Positions 5,267 to 13,068 of a stretch of DNA of 21,150 nucleotides are shown here, in pieces. The notes beneath the pieces were generated by a model. It was given only the letters and a program-made list of their open reading frames with translations. It made no database searches and was not told where the DNA came from. The translations under genes and the position numbers were made by a program. Numbering within the stretch: the stretch's first letter is position 1; the number at the start of each line of letters is the position of its first letter. This DNA is from an uncultured Prevotella sp. (GTDB lineage: Bacteria > Bacteroidota > Bacteroidia > Bacteroidales > Bacteroidaceae), in assembly GCA_934196725.1 (NCBI GenBank), contig CAKPWR010000047.1:1-21150 (forward strand), read 5' to 3'.

Positions 5267-7432
5267 ATGATTAAAGCAATGATTCTGGCTGCAGCAGCCC
5301 TCACCATGAGCGCAACTGCAGCTGATGCACAGACTATGATTGAGAAAAACAACATCAAGGTGGAAAACCACCTGATGACCCCAGAGGCTCTTTGGGCAAT
5401 GGGAAGAATCGGTGCCGCAGAAGCTTCGCCTAACGGCAAGCAGGTGGTTTACCAGGTGGGTTACTACAGTGTAAAGGAAAACAAGGGCCATCAGATGCTC
5501 TTCATCATGGATGCCAACGGCAAAAACCAGAAGGCACTGACCACTGATGCCAAGAGTGAAAGCGATGCTGCATGGATCGAGGGTGGACAGAAGATTGCCT
5601 TTATCCGCGACGGTCAGCTCTGGAGCATGAACCCAGACGGTACTGGCAGAAAGCAGCTCACCAACGACAAGTTGGGCATCCAGGGCTTCCGCTTCTCTCC
5701 AGACGGCAAGAAGGTGATCCTCATCAAGGAACTCCCTTACCACGGAACCATTAAGGAGAATCCTTCTGACCTCCCATTGGCTACCGGTCGTCTCGTTACC
5801 GACATGAACTATCGCCACTGGGACCACTATGTAGAGAGCATCCTTCATCCGTTCGTTGCTGATGTGGCTGAGGATGGCACCGTCAACGCCGGCGAGGATA
5901 TCCTTAAGGATGAACCGTTCGAGTGCCCTATGGCTCCATTCGGTGGCATCGAACAGTTGGCTTGGAGTCCTGATTCCAAGACCATCGCCTACACCTGTCG
6001 CAAGAAGGAGGGCGTTCAGTATGCTATCTCTACCGACTCTGATATCTACCTATATAATATAGGTACGCGCGAGACCAGAAACCTCTGCAAGGAGGCTGGC
6101 TATGTTGAGCCTAATATTGATGCTACCAAGAGCATGAAGAACCAGGCTGTCAACGCACCTGAGAATCTGAAGAACAACCCGGGTTACGACGTAAACCCTC
6201 AGTTCTCTGCTGACGGCAAGTACATCGCTTGGCAGAGCATGGCTCGCGATGGCTACGAGAGCGACCGCAACCGCCTCTGTGTCTATGAGCTTGCTACCGG
6301 CAAGAAGAACTATGTATCAGACAAGTTCGACTCTAACGTAGAAGGCTTCGTATGGAACAAGGACAACAAGAGTCTCAGCTTCATCGGCGTATGGCACGGA
6401 ACCCTGAACCTCTATCAGGCTAACTTCAAGGGCGAAGTGAAGCAGATTACCGACGAGTGGGCTGACTACGGAAGCATCTCGCTCGCCAACAACGGCAACA
6501 AGCTTCTTGCTACCAAGGCCAGCATGAGCCACCCTACTGATATCTACATCGTAACTCCTGGCAAGAATGCCAAGAGCACCAAGGTAGAGCAGATTACCCG
6601 TGAGAACGACCACATCCTCAACCAGTTGAACATGGGTAAGTGTGAGCAGCGTTGGGTGAAGACTACCGACGGCAAGCAGATGCTGGTATGGATCATGTTG
6701 CCAGCTAACTTCGATGAGACCAAGAAGTACCCTACCCTTCTCTTCTGCGAGGGCGGTCCTCAGAGTCCTGTCAGCCAGTTCTGGAGCTATCGCTGGAACA
6801 TTCAGATCATGGCAGCCAACGGTTATGTCATCGTATTGCCTAACCGCCGTGGTCTTCCAGGTTTCGGAAGTGAATGGAACGAGGAGATTTCTGGCGACTG
6901 GACAGGTCAGTGCATGAACGACTATCTTTCTGCCATCGACGATGCTGCCAAGAATCTTCCATACGTAGACAAGGATCGTCTGGGCTGTGTAGGTGCCAGC
7001 TTCGGTGGTTTCTCAGTATACTATCTCGCCGGTCATCACGACAAGCGTTTCAAGGCATTCCTTGCTCACGATGGTGCTTTCAACCTCGAGAGCATGTATA
7101 CCGATACCGAGGAGGCCTGGTTCTCTAACTGGGAGTATGACGATGCTTACTGGAACAAGGACCAGACAGCCAACGCCAAGAGAACTTACGAGAACAGTCC
7201 TCACAAGTTCGTAGACAAGTGGGATACTCCAATCCTCTGCATCCACGGCGAGAAGGACTACCGCATCAATGCCAATCAGGGCATGGGCGCCTTCAATGCA
7301 GCCCGCATGCGTGGCATCCCAGCCGAGCTCCTCATCTATCCAGATGAGAACCACTGGGTATTGAAACCACAGAATGGCGTGCTCTGGCAGCGCACCTTCT
7401 TCGGATGGTTGGACAAATGGTTGAAGAAATAA
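5267..7432 (+). CDS. dpp5: Secreted S9-family dipeptidyl peptidase, DPP5-like
   Basis: A 721-residue precursor with a signal peptide (MIKAMILAAAALTMSATAADA), an N-terminal beta-propeller of WD40/TolB-like strands (repeated FSPDGKK, WSPDSK and FSADGK units), and a C-terminal alpha/beta-hydrolase domain. The nucleophile is S578 in GASFGG, with D664 (EKDYRI) and H696 (DENHW) completing the triad. From memory, the stretches CEGGPQSPVSQFWSYRWN and PNRRGLPGFG closely match Porphyromonas gingivalis DPP5, which releases N-terminal dipeptides in the periplasm; the triad spacing also fits. The start is the ATG after the promoter; an in-frame TTG 20 codons upstream lies within the -33 element and cannot be used. 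It is transcribed alone and ends at a strong terminator. A POT-type peptide transporter further along could take up its products. Confidence 0.93.
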   Translation: MIKAMILAAAALTMSATAADAQTMIEKNNIKVENHLMTPEALWAMGRIGAAEASPNGKQVVYQVGYYSVKENKGHQMLFIMDANGKNQKALTTDAKSESDAAWIEGGQKIAFIRDGQLWSMNPDGTGRKQLTNDKLGIQGFRFSPDGKKVILIKELPYHGTIKENPSDLPLATGRLVTDMNYRHWDHYVESILHPFVADVAEDGTVNAGEDILKDEPFECPMAPFGGIEQLAWSPDSKTIAYTCRKKEGVQYAISTDSDIYLYNIGTRETRNLCKEAGYVEPNIDATKSMKNQAVNAPENLKNNPGYDVNPQFSADGKYIAWQSMARDGYESDRNRLCVYELATGKKNYVSDKFDSNVEGFVWNKDNKSLSFIGVWHGTLNLYQANFKGEVKQITDEWADYGSISLANNGNKLLATKASMSHPTDIYIVTPGKNAKSTKVEQITRENDHILNQLNMGKCEQRWVKTTDGKQMLVWIMLPANFDETKKYPTLLFCEGGPQSPVSQFWSYRWNIQIMAANGYVIVLPNRRGLPGFGSEWNEEISGDWTGQCMNDYLSAIDDAAKNLPYVDKDRLGCVGASFGGFSVYYLAGHHDKRFKAFLAHDGAFNLESMYTDTEEAWFSNWEYDDAYWNKDQTANAKRTYENSPHKFVDKWDTPILCIHGEKDYRINANQGMGAFNAARMRGIPAELLIYPDENHWVLKPQNGVLWQRTFFGWLDKWLKK

Positions 7433-7441
7433 CATATAAAA

Positions 7442-7480
7442 AACGAGGTAACAGGTCATTCGCCTGTTACCTCGTTTTTT
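7442..7480. terminator. Rho-independent terminator after dpp5
   Basis: Perfect 14-bp stem (7442-7455 and 7463-7476), 7-base loop, then six T. The left side also carries an A run, so it can act in both directions and serves the convergent microprotein gene too. Confidence 0.92.
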
Positions 7481-7481
7481 C

Positions 7482-7586
7482 TTAAAGACTTTTAAGCCAT
7501 TTTTTACCCGATTTGGTACTCAACCAAATATTTATTATCAAAGCTACTACTCCTGTACCAGCCAATGTTATAATTAATGCTTCCAT
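7482..7586 (-). CDS. 34-residue single-pass membrane microprotein
   Basis: A short reading frame that starts with ATG at 7586 and ends with TAA at 7482. It encodes a hydrophobic stretch (LIITLAGTGVVALIINIWL) followed by a basic, tryptophan-containing tail (STKSGKKWLKSL). The start lies four bases after the stop of the upstream 74-residue membrane protein, so the two are probably translated together from one mRNA, and the shared terminator follows immediately. I do not recognise a family. One membrane helix plus a cationic tail is seen both in small membrane regulators and in type I toxin peptides; nothing here decides between them. The coupling, codon use and TM pattern support a real gene. 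Confidence 0.6.
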   Translation of the reverse strand: MEALIITLAGTGVVALIINIWLSTKSGKKWLKSL

Positions 7587-7590
7587 ATCT

Positions 7591-7815
7591 TTACATTTTA
7601 GAAATTCTATACCCTACCGTAGACAACAAACAGGTGGTAATTAAACCAGCAACAAAGAGCCAAACTGCAGTAGTTGTTATGTCTTCCTTCAAAAACATAG
7701 TTACTACATCTCCCACAACCATAGCTGTGAAAGTAGCCTTAGCCAAATCATAGAAGAATTTACTTAAGTTCTCACGGCTAGACCTTAATTTTTCCCTATC
7801 TTCCCGAGCTGTCAT
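7591..7815 (-). CDS. Small two-helix membrane protein (possibly DUF6722-like)
   Basis: A 74-residue protein with a charged start (TAREDREKLRSSRENLS) and two hydrophobic segments, about residues 27-42 and 51-68 (AVWLFVAGLITTCLLS). The layout FFYDLAKATFTAMVVGDVV then a second helix resembles DUF6722-type small proteins of Bacteroidales, but that is recall with low certainty. It has its own consensus promoter and lies four bases upstream of a 34-residue membrane microprotein on the same strand, making a compact two-gene unit. Function unknown. Confidence 0.75.
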   Translation of the reverse strand: MTAREDREKLRSSRENLSKFFYDLAKATFTAMVVGDVVTMFLKEDITTTAVWLFVAGLITTCLLSTVGYRISKM

Positions 7816-7838
7816 ACGCTTTTATATTTAAAACAATG

Positions 7839-7869
7839 CAAAAGTACAACATTCTTTTCAGACTGCAAA
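7839..7869 (-). promoter_or_regulatory. Promoter of the two-gene small membrane protein unit
   Basis: On the - strand TTTG (7866-7869), a 19-bp spacer and TACTTTTG (7839-7846) match the Bacteroidetes consensus, about 24 bases before the ATG. Confidence 0.75.
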
Positions 7870-7897
7870 GAAAAAGAAGTTAAATTTGGAAAATATG

Positions 7898-7935
7898 AAA
7901 AAAAAATCTTGCTTTGAACGGTATCAAAGCAAGAT
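7898..7935 (-). terminator. Rho-independent terminator of the POT transporter gene
   Basis: Perfect 12-bp stem (7906-7917 with 7924-7935), 6-base loop, starting 12 bases after the stop; a run of T follows on the - strand. Confidence 0.92.
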
Positions 7936-7947
7936 TATATATCCAAT

Positions 7948-9462
7948 TTAGCTTACGCGATTCAACTTCTTGATGATAGAGAAGATGAAGAGGGCTGCGA
8001 GCAGACAGATAACCATCAAGGTTCCCCATACTACTGGCAATGGCATATCCCACATGTGACCTGGGATAGAAACCAACTTGTTACCGAGGGCTGTTGCAAC
8101 GAACCAGCCACCCATGATCATACCCTTGTACTTTGGAGGTGCTACCTTAGATACGAATGAAATACCGATAGGTGAAAGCAACAACTCAGCGAAAGTCAGG
8201 ATCAAGTAGGTGCTCACGAGCAGGTTTGGAGTAACGTCTGCTACGTGGTTAGGGTGATCAGTTGCAGGCAAACCAAGACTTGATACAGTCATCAGGAGAT
8301 AAGCACCGGCAGCAACGAGCATACCCAGACCAATCTTCACTGGTGCCTTAGGCTCCTTGCCGATGCGACCCAACCAACCGAAGAGAGCGATGCTCACTGG
8401 AGTCAGAGCTACTACGAAGCAAGGGTTGAACTGCTGGAAGATAGGAGCATCGATAGCTACTGTCTGATCACCGGAATTCATGTAAGTATAACCCAGGATG
8501 GCAGCAGGAATCACGATGAGAGCGAGATTGATCAACTTGCTCTTGCCTGAAGTACCCTTAGGAGCTGTCAACAGACCACAGATACCGAATACCATGAAGA
8601 TGCACCAAACGAGGTTGATCACATTGAACATCATACCGGTAGCACCTGTAGCCTCACGAGCAGTAAACTCATCAGCAAACCATGTCAAGGTCAAACCGTT
8701 CTGGTGGAAAGCCATCCAGAAGAAGATAACCACAGCGAAAACCAAACCGAGGCAAACGATGCGCTCCTTGGTCTCAGCAGGACTCATCTCCTCTACTTCC
8801 TCAGCCTTACCGTCTTCCTTCTTCTTGTCAGCTACCAATACCTGCTGGTAGGTCTTCTTACCCAAGAAATAGATGAGGATAGAAACAATCACAGAAACAC
8901 AAGCTACAGCGAAAGCGAAGTGATAAGAATCAGCCTTGGAATAGCCGAGGTCGTTCTGTGCCCATGCCATGATAGTAGTAGCAGCGGTAGGAGCAAACAA
9001 GGCACCGATGTTAATCGCCATATAGAAAAGCGAGAAACCAGAGTCACGATTCTGTGCATACTTAGGATCGTTGTAAAGGTCGCCCACCATTACCTGGAGG
9101 TTACCCTTGAAGAAACCAGTACCCAAGCTCACGAGCAGCAGGGCTGCACCCATGGCAGCAATAGCAACAGAACCTCCACCCAATGGGATAGCGAGGAACA
9201 GATAGCCCAGGAACATGATGAGGATACCGATGATTACCATCTTGTTGTAACCCCACTTGTCGGCAGCCATACCACCGAACAGAGGCAAGAAATACACTGC
9301 AGTGAGGAACCAGGTATAAATCTCAGATGCCGTACCTGCATCAAAACCGAAGTTCTCACCCAAGAACAGAGCGAATACTGCGAGCATGGTGTAGTAACCG
9401 AAACGCTCACCGGTATTGGCCAAAGCTAAGGTCCACAGACCTTTTGGTTGATTCTCAAACAT
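7948..9462 (-). CDS. POT-family (PTR2) proton-dependent peptide transporter
   Basis: A 504-residue inner-membrane protein with the usual MFS pattern of 12 or more hydrophobic segments. The family signature lies in the first helix as ANTGERFGYYTMLAVF; in canonical POT proteins this reads ExxERFxYY, so the first glutamate is replaced here by N16 while E19 and R20 are kept. A second POT block, FSLFYMAINIGALFAP, is intact (PTR2 signature). POT proteins import di- and tripeptides with protons. Next to the DPP5-like peptidase, which yields dipeptides, this role is plausible although the genes are on opposite strands. An acidic/lysine-rich loop near residues 210-235 (KKKEDGKAEEVEEMSPAE) separates the two halves. 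It is transcribed alone with its own promoter and terminator. Confidence 0.92.
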   Translation of the reverse strand: MFENQPKGLWTLALANTGERFGYYTMLAVFALFLGENFGFDAGTASEIYTWFLTAVYFLPLFGGMAADKWGYNKMVIIGILIMFLGYLFLAIPLGGGSVAIAAMGAALLLVSLGTGFFKGNLQVMVGDLYNDPKYAQNRDSGFSLFYMAINIGALFAPTAATTIMAWAQNDLGYSKADSYHFAFAVACVSVIVSILIYFLGKKTYQQVLVADKKKEDGKAEEVEEMSPAETKERIVCLGLVFAVVIFFWMAFHQNGLTLTWFADEFTAREATGATGMMFNVINLVWCIFMVFGICGLLTAPKGTSGKSKLINLALIVIPAAILGYTYMNSGDQTVAIDAPIFQQFNPCFVVALTPVSIALFGWLGRIGKEPKAPVKIGLGMLVAAGAYLLMTVSSLGLPATDHPNHVADVTPNLLVSTYLILTFAELLLSPIGISFVSKVAPPKYKGMIMGGWFVATALGNKLVSIPGHMWDMPLPVVWGTLMVICLLAALFIFSIIKKLNRVS

Positions 9463-9519
9463 AATTTTTGTTTTATTGTTATTTTATTATTTAGTTATTC
9501 TTTTCTCACGAATTCTGTG

Positions 9520-9550
9520 CAAAGATACATAATTTATTCCATATTTCAAA
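9520..9550 (-). promoter_or_regulatory. Promoter of the POT transporter gene
   Basis: On the - strand TTTG (9547-9550), 19-bp spacer, TATCTTTG (9520-9527). The leader to the ATG is about 50 bases and AT-rich. Apart from this and the sigma-factor promoter, the 299-base gap between the two divergent genes shows only a 14-base direct repeat (GAAATTGCATTTTT, at 9575 and 9658). Confidence 0.8.
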
Positions 9551-9676
9551 CTTATTGCAGGAAAAACCATTTAGGAAATTGCATTTTTATATCGATTATT
9601 GGCTAAATTTCTAAAAAACAGACAAATCGGAGAAAGATTTTCCATTTCTATTACAATGAAATTGCATTTTTTTTTG

Positions 9677-9684
9677 TAACTTTG
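9677..9684 (+). promoter_or_regulatory. -7 element of the primary sigma factor gene
   Basis: TAACTTTG, followed by GCACC, matches TAnnTTTG; no clear -33 TTG at 19-21 bp. The leader to the ATG is about 70 bases. Confidence 0.65.
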
Positions 9685-9761
9685 CACCCCGAAACCGTAA
9701 AGGTGGATTCCGACATTATTAATAATGAGATTAAAATAAATAGAAAGGTAAAAGGATTTAT

Positions 9762-10637
9762 ATGAGACAACTTAAGATTAGCAAGAGTATAACCAACCGT
9801 TCCAGTGAAGCACTTGATAAATACTTGGTGGAGATTGGTCGTGAGCCTATGGTCTCTATCGATGAGGAGATCGAACTCGCACAGAAGATTCGCAAAGGTG
9901 GTCGTGAGGGTGAGCGTGCCAAGGAGAAACTGGTCAAGGCAAACCTCCGATTCGTTGTATCTGTTGCTAAACAATACCAGCATCAGGGTTTGGGTCTGAC
10001 CGACCTGATCGACGAGGGAAACATCGGTTTGGTAAAGGCTGCAGAGAAGTTTGATGAAACTCGTGGTTTTAAGTTCATCTCATACGCTGTATGGTGGATT
10101 CGCCAGAGCATTCTCCAGGCTATCGCTGAGCAGAGCCGTATCGTTCGCCTGCCTTTGAACCAGGTAGGTGCATTGAGCAAGATCAGCGCTGAGATCAGCA
10201 AGTTCGAGCAGGAGAACCAGCGCAAGCCTTCTGTTGCTGAGTTGGCACAGATCACCAAGATGGAGGAAAGCAAGATTGACCAGACCATCAAGGCTGACAA
10301 CCACCACATGAGTATCGATGCTCCGTTTGGTAGCGATGATGATGACAATGCGATGGTAGACGTGATGGCATCAGGCGATGACAGCCGTACCGACAAGGGT
10401 GTTGACTTCGAGTCAATGGCGAGCGAGCTGCAGCGTGTTCTCAAGACTGTATTGAAGGAGCGCGAGCGCAAGATTCTCTGCTACTGCTATGGCATCGGTT
10501 GCCATGAGAAGGGTTTGGAAGAAATCGGTAGCGAGTTCAACCTCACCCGTGAGCGTGTTCGCCAGATTCGCGAAAAGAGTATCATCAAGCTCCGTGACAG
10601 CGGAAAGATCAAGATCCTGATGAAATACTTGGGATAA
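9762..10637 (+). CDS. rpoD: Primary RNA polymerase sigma factor (RpoD/SigA)
   Basis: A 291-residue sigma-70 protein. Region 1.2 is at about 15-47 (ALDKYLVEIGREPMVSIDEE), region 2 at 58-128 (ANLRFVVSVAKQYQ, DLIDEGNIGLVKAAEKFD, FISYAVWWIRQSI), region 3 to about 210, and region 4 at 225-290 with the -35-binding helix-turn-helix (GLEEIGSEFNLTRERVRQI). There is no region 1.1, which is typical of the short primary sigma of Bacteroidetes (about 290 residues), the factor that reads the TAnnTTTG promoters found throughout this window. Its high conservation and compact length argue against an alternative sigma. It is transcribed alone and ends in a terminator after a heptamer repeat tract. A stretch rich in aspartate (GSDDDDNAMVDVM, around 190) is the acidic linker usual before region 4. 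Confidence 0.96.
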   Translation: MRQLKISKSITNRSSEALDKYLVEIGREPMVSIDEEIELAQKIRKGGREGERAKEKLVKANLRFVVSVAKQYQHQGLGLTDLIDEGNIGLVKAAEKFDETRGFKFISYAVWWIRQSILQAIAEQSRIVRLPLNQVGALSKISAEISKFEQENQRKPSVAELAQITKMEESKIDQTIKADNHHMSIDAPFGSDDDDNAMVDVMASGDDSRTDKGVDFESMASELQRVLKTVLKERERKILCYCYGIGCHEKGLEEIGSEFNLTRERVRQIREKSIIKLRDSGKIKILMKYLG

Positions 10638-10640
10638 ATT

Positions 10641-10674
10641 AAGTGAAGAACGAAGAGTGAAGAGTGAAGAATTC
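10641..10674 (+). repeat. Heptanucleotide repeat tract after the sigma factor stop codon
   Basis: AAGTGAA, GAACGAA, GAGTGAA, GAGTGAA in exact 7-base steps, then GAATTC. It begins three bases after the stop and is purine-rich on the mRNA strand. Its inverted partner is the tract at 10829-10869. Confidence 0.9.
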
Positions 10675-10753
10675 TCTTGCTTTTCTTCACTAGGGTTTGA
10701 AACGAGAGAGAAAATTAGATAAAAACTAAGTTGCTAATAACAACGAAAGTAAA

Positions 10754-10794
10754 AAAGGGCAATCAGTTGGTTCATCCCAATCTGATTGCCCTTT
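10754..10794. terminator. Terminator between the sigma factor and WG-repeat genes
   Basis: 13-bp perfect stem (AAAGGGCAATCAG at 10754-10766 with 10782-10794), extended inward by TTGG/CCAA past a one-base bulge. It is flanked by an A run on the left and a T-rich stretch on the right, so it can serve both convergent genes. Confidence 0.85.
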
Positions 10795-10828
10795 CTCTTT
10801 AAATATTATATATAAAGAATCAGCAATT

Positions 10829-10869
10829 GAATTCTTCACTCTTCGTTCTTCACTCTTCGTTCTTCACTT
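10829..10869 (-). repeat. Heptanucleotide repeat tract after the WG-repeat gene
   Basis: On the + strand GAATTC then TTCACTC, TTCGTTC, TTCACTC, TTCGTTC, TTCACTT in exact 7-base steps, touching the stop codon of the - strand gene. It is the inverted copy of 10641-10674 with one extra unit. Confidence 0.9.
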
Positions 10870-11539
10870 AATTCACGAAGTTTCCAAACTTATCAATCAA
10901 TCCGCTGATGCCGTCTCTTACCGCCTCAAAATAAGGATACTCATCCCTGAGACAAATCTCATCATAGAGGAAGTCTGCTACCACGGTATCATTGCCGTCC
11001 GGCATCACCAGTCCCATCTTGCCATTCTTCTCAGCAATAACCGGCATGATGCTCAGGTCATCATTATAGATGTAGCAGGTGCGGAGGAAATCATACACCG
11101 GCTGAAGCATTACGTTGCCCTGATGATCCTTCATTCCAAACTTGCCGTTCTCCTCGAAAACCTCGTGATAACGGATATACTTCTCCTTCAGACGATGATA
11201 ATAGAACACCATCTTGCGCTTGTCGTTCACGAAATCCAGCATATACTGGAAGGTATCGCAATAATTAGCCACCGAACGAACCAAAATCATCTTCAAGTCA
11301 AGACCGTCCAATGCCTTTCGGTTCAGATCGATATACTTGGCAATCGCCTTCTCCTTCTCAGGAACAGAGAGGCTTGCCAGTTTTTCCTCAAACTTGAGCA
11401 TAGCTTGTTTAGTTCCCGACATACCTTTGATATATCGGTGAATCTGTCTGCTCATTTCCGAACAGATAAACTTGTCTATCTCCTGCTGCTCTATAGGGTC
11501 AGCATAATCTTTAATCAATGATTCAGGTGTAGCGTTCAT
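10868..11539 (-). CDS. WG-repeat-like protein, unknown function
   Basis: A 223-residue soluble protein in two parts. Residues 1 to about 125 are helical and charged, with no family I recognise (QQEIDKFICSEMSRQIHRY, then VPEKEKAIAKYIDLNRK). Residues 130-223 hold three WG-like units: ENGKFGMKDHQGNVMLQPVYD, KNGKMGLVMPDG and RDGISGLIDKFGNFV. In classical WG repeats the first core residue is Trp; here it is Phe, Met or Ser followed by Gly. WG repeats are common in Bacteroidetes proteins of unknown role. No signal peptide. A ribosome-site-like GAAAGGAAA lies just before the ATG. It ends in a heptamer tract, and another tract lies upstream of it at the end of the MFS gene. Confidence 0.8.
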   Translation of the reverse strand: MNATPESLIKDYADPIEQQEIDKFICSEMSRQIHRYIKGMSGTKQAMLKFEEKLASLSVPEKEKAIAKYIDLNRKALDGLDLKMILVRSVANYCDTFQYMLDFVNDKRKMVFYYHRLKEKYIRYHEVFEENGKFGMKDHQGNVMLQPVYDFLRTCYIYNDDLSIMPVIAEKNGKMGLVMPDGNDTVVADFLYDEICLRDEYPYFEAVRDGISGLIDKFGNFVN

Positions 11540-11600
11540 GGCTGTTTCCTTTCTTTTATAGAATTATACTTTCAAAGAGTTCGAAGAACAAAGAGCAAAC

Positions 11601-11650
11601 GAATTCTTCACTCTTCACTTAATTTACTCTTCGTTCTTCACTCTTCACTT
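11601..11650 (-). repeat. Heptanucleotide repeat tract after the MFS transporter gene
   Basis: On the + strand GAATTC, TTCACTC, TTCACTT, a degenerate AATTTACTC, then TTCGTTC, TTCACTC, TTCACTT, which runs into the stop codon (TTA at 11649-11651). It reads as two tandem tracts of the same type. Confidence 0.88.
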
Positions 11651-13028
11651 ATTTCTTCACGTTAGGCTTCTGCAAACCGTATCCCTTTTTCTTGTCTTCC
11701 AAAAGGAGAAGGAAGGCGATGAGTATGGCTACCACACCGAAGCAGGCAAAGATGGTCATCGTCTGGGTATAGTCGATGACACCGTCGGCACCCGTGTTTG
11801 CCTGGTTTACCTTACCAATCCATACTGGAATGAGAGCCAGTCCAATATTCTGGATATAGAAGATGAGGGCGTATGCTGTTCCTAAAAGTTTCATTGGGAT
11901 AATCTTTGGTACGGATGGCCACATGGCTGATGGTACCAGTCCGAAGGCAACACCAAGGATGAGCATCAATATAATGGCAAGCACCCATGAGTTGATTGGC
12001 AGAGCAAACATGACGTGCACAAAGGTCAGGAGGCAACTGCCGATAATCATCAGCGTGGCTCCCTTGCCATACTTGTCGTATATGCCACCGAAGAACGGTG
12101 TGAGGAAGATGGTACCGAATGGCAACATCGCAGGAATCAGACCTGCCATATTGGCATCAACACCATACTTGAAAATCATCAGCTTGGTAGCAAACTTCAG
12201 GAATGGGAATACACCTGCATAGAACATCAGGCAGAGCACAGCCACATACCAGAAACCGGTTGTCTTGAAAAGACCACCCAAGTCGGAAAACTTGAAACCC
12301 TCTTCCGGCTCAGTAGCCGCTGCAGCTGCTGAAGCATCCTCCTTCTTGTCCATCGCACAATAAACCAGATAGACCAAGACACCTGCGCAAAGCAAGGCAG
12401 CACCCAGAGCAATAGAAGCAGACACTCCACCCATCGCCTTGGCAAAAGGAAGAGAAGCACTCAGGGCAGCAGCAGTTCCCAGACGGGCAGTAGCCACCTG
12501 CACACCCATTGCCAGAGCCAGCTCATGACCCGTAAACCACTTCACGATAACCTTACTCACAGTGATACCGCATATCTCGCAACCTACACCATAAATGGCA
12601 AAGCCAAGAGCTGCTATCACTACCTGTGTACTATAAGTACCGAAGAATGGTACTGCCACCGATCCGGCAAACTCATGACCTACAGCATACCACTTCAACA
12701 AGGCTCCACCAAACATCAGGACGGTAGAGAGGATACCTGTGAAACGGATGCCAAACTTATCGAGGATAAGACCACCGAAGAAGAGAAGCAGGAGGAACAC
12801 ATTGAAGTATCCGTAGGCACCAGAGAAGAAGCCATATTCATCCGAACTCCATCCGAGTCCGAGACCATTCTCTGCCCCCTTGGCTGCTGTCAAGAGTGGC
12901 TCCAGTGGTGACATCACATCTGTAAAAAAGTAACCGAACATCATCGTGACGCTCACGATGAAGAGGGCGGTCCAGCGAGCTGACTTAGAGTCGCTCAATT
13001 TCATCTGCATTTTTTCTGTTGTACTCAT
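11649..13028 (-). CDS. MFS transporter
   Basis: A 459-residue inner-membrane protein with about 12 hydrophobic segments and a central charged, alanine-rich loop (KKEDASAAAAATEPEE). The MFS motif A is visible between helices 2 and 3 as GGLILDKFGIRFTG (85-98). The start of the protein (SARWTALFIVSVTMMFGYFFTD) and the motif SPLEPLL resemble the MFSD1-like/nitrate-sugar-phosphate group of MFS proteins, but the substrate cannot be told from the sequence. It follows the outer-membrane protein gene by 40 bases on the same strand, so these two, and perhaps the LysM gene, form an operon. That grouping hints at uptake or export across both membranes, which is inference. Confidence 0.9.
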   Translation of the reverse strand: MSTTEKMQMKLSDSKSARWTALFIVSVTMMFGYFFTDVMSPLEPLLTAAKGAENGLGLGWSSDEYGFFSGAYGYFNVFLLLLFFGGLILDKFGIRFTGILSTVLMFGGALLKWYAVGHEFAGSVAVPFFGTYSTQVVIAALGFAIYGVGCEICGITVSKVIVKWFTGHELALAMGVQVATARLGTAAALSASLPFAKAMGGVSASIALGAALLCAGVLVYLVYCAMDKKEDASAAAAATEPEEGFKFSDLGGLFKTTGFWYVAVLCLMFYAGVFPFLKFATKLMIFKYGVDANMAGLIPAMLPFGTIFLTPFFGGIYDKYGKGATLMIIGSCLLTFVHVMFALPINSWVLAIILMLILGVAFGLVPSAMWPSVPKIIPMKLLGTAYALIFYIQNIGLALIPVWIGKVNQANTGADGVIDYTQTMTIFACFGVVAILIAFLLLLEDKKKGYGLQKPNVKK

Positions 13029-13068
13029 TTTATATTATTACTTATTTTTCCATAATCATCGCCGGAAG

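Noticed and set aside
5147..5848. 233-codon open frame on the - strand across the dpp5 start
   Set aside because: It runs through the dpp5 promoter and signal-peptide region; the dpp5 frame has clear family identity.
8704..9429. 241-codon open frame antisense to the POT transporter
   Set aside because: Shadow frame: polar, low-complexity residues rich in His, Thr, Glu and Gln with no family features or promoter.
10641..11650. CRISPR array
   Set aside because: The repeats are only 7 bases long and contiguous, with no spacers and no cas genes.
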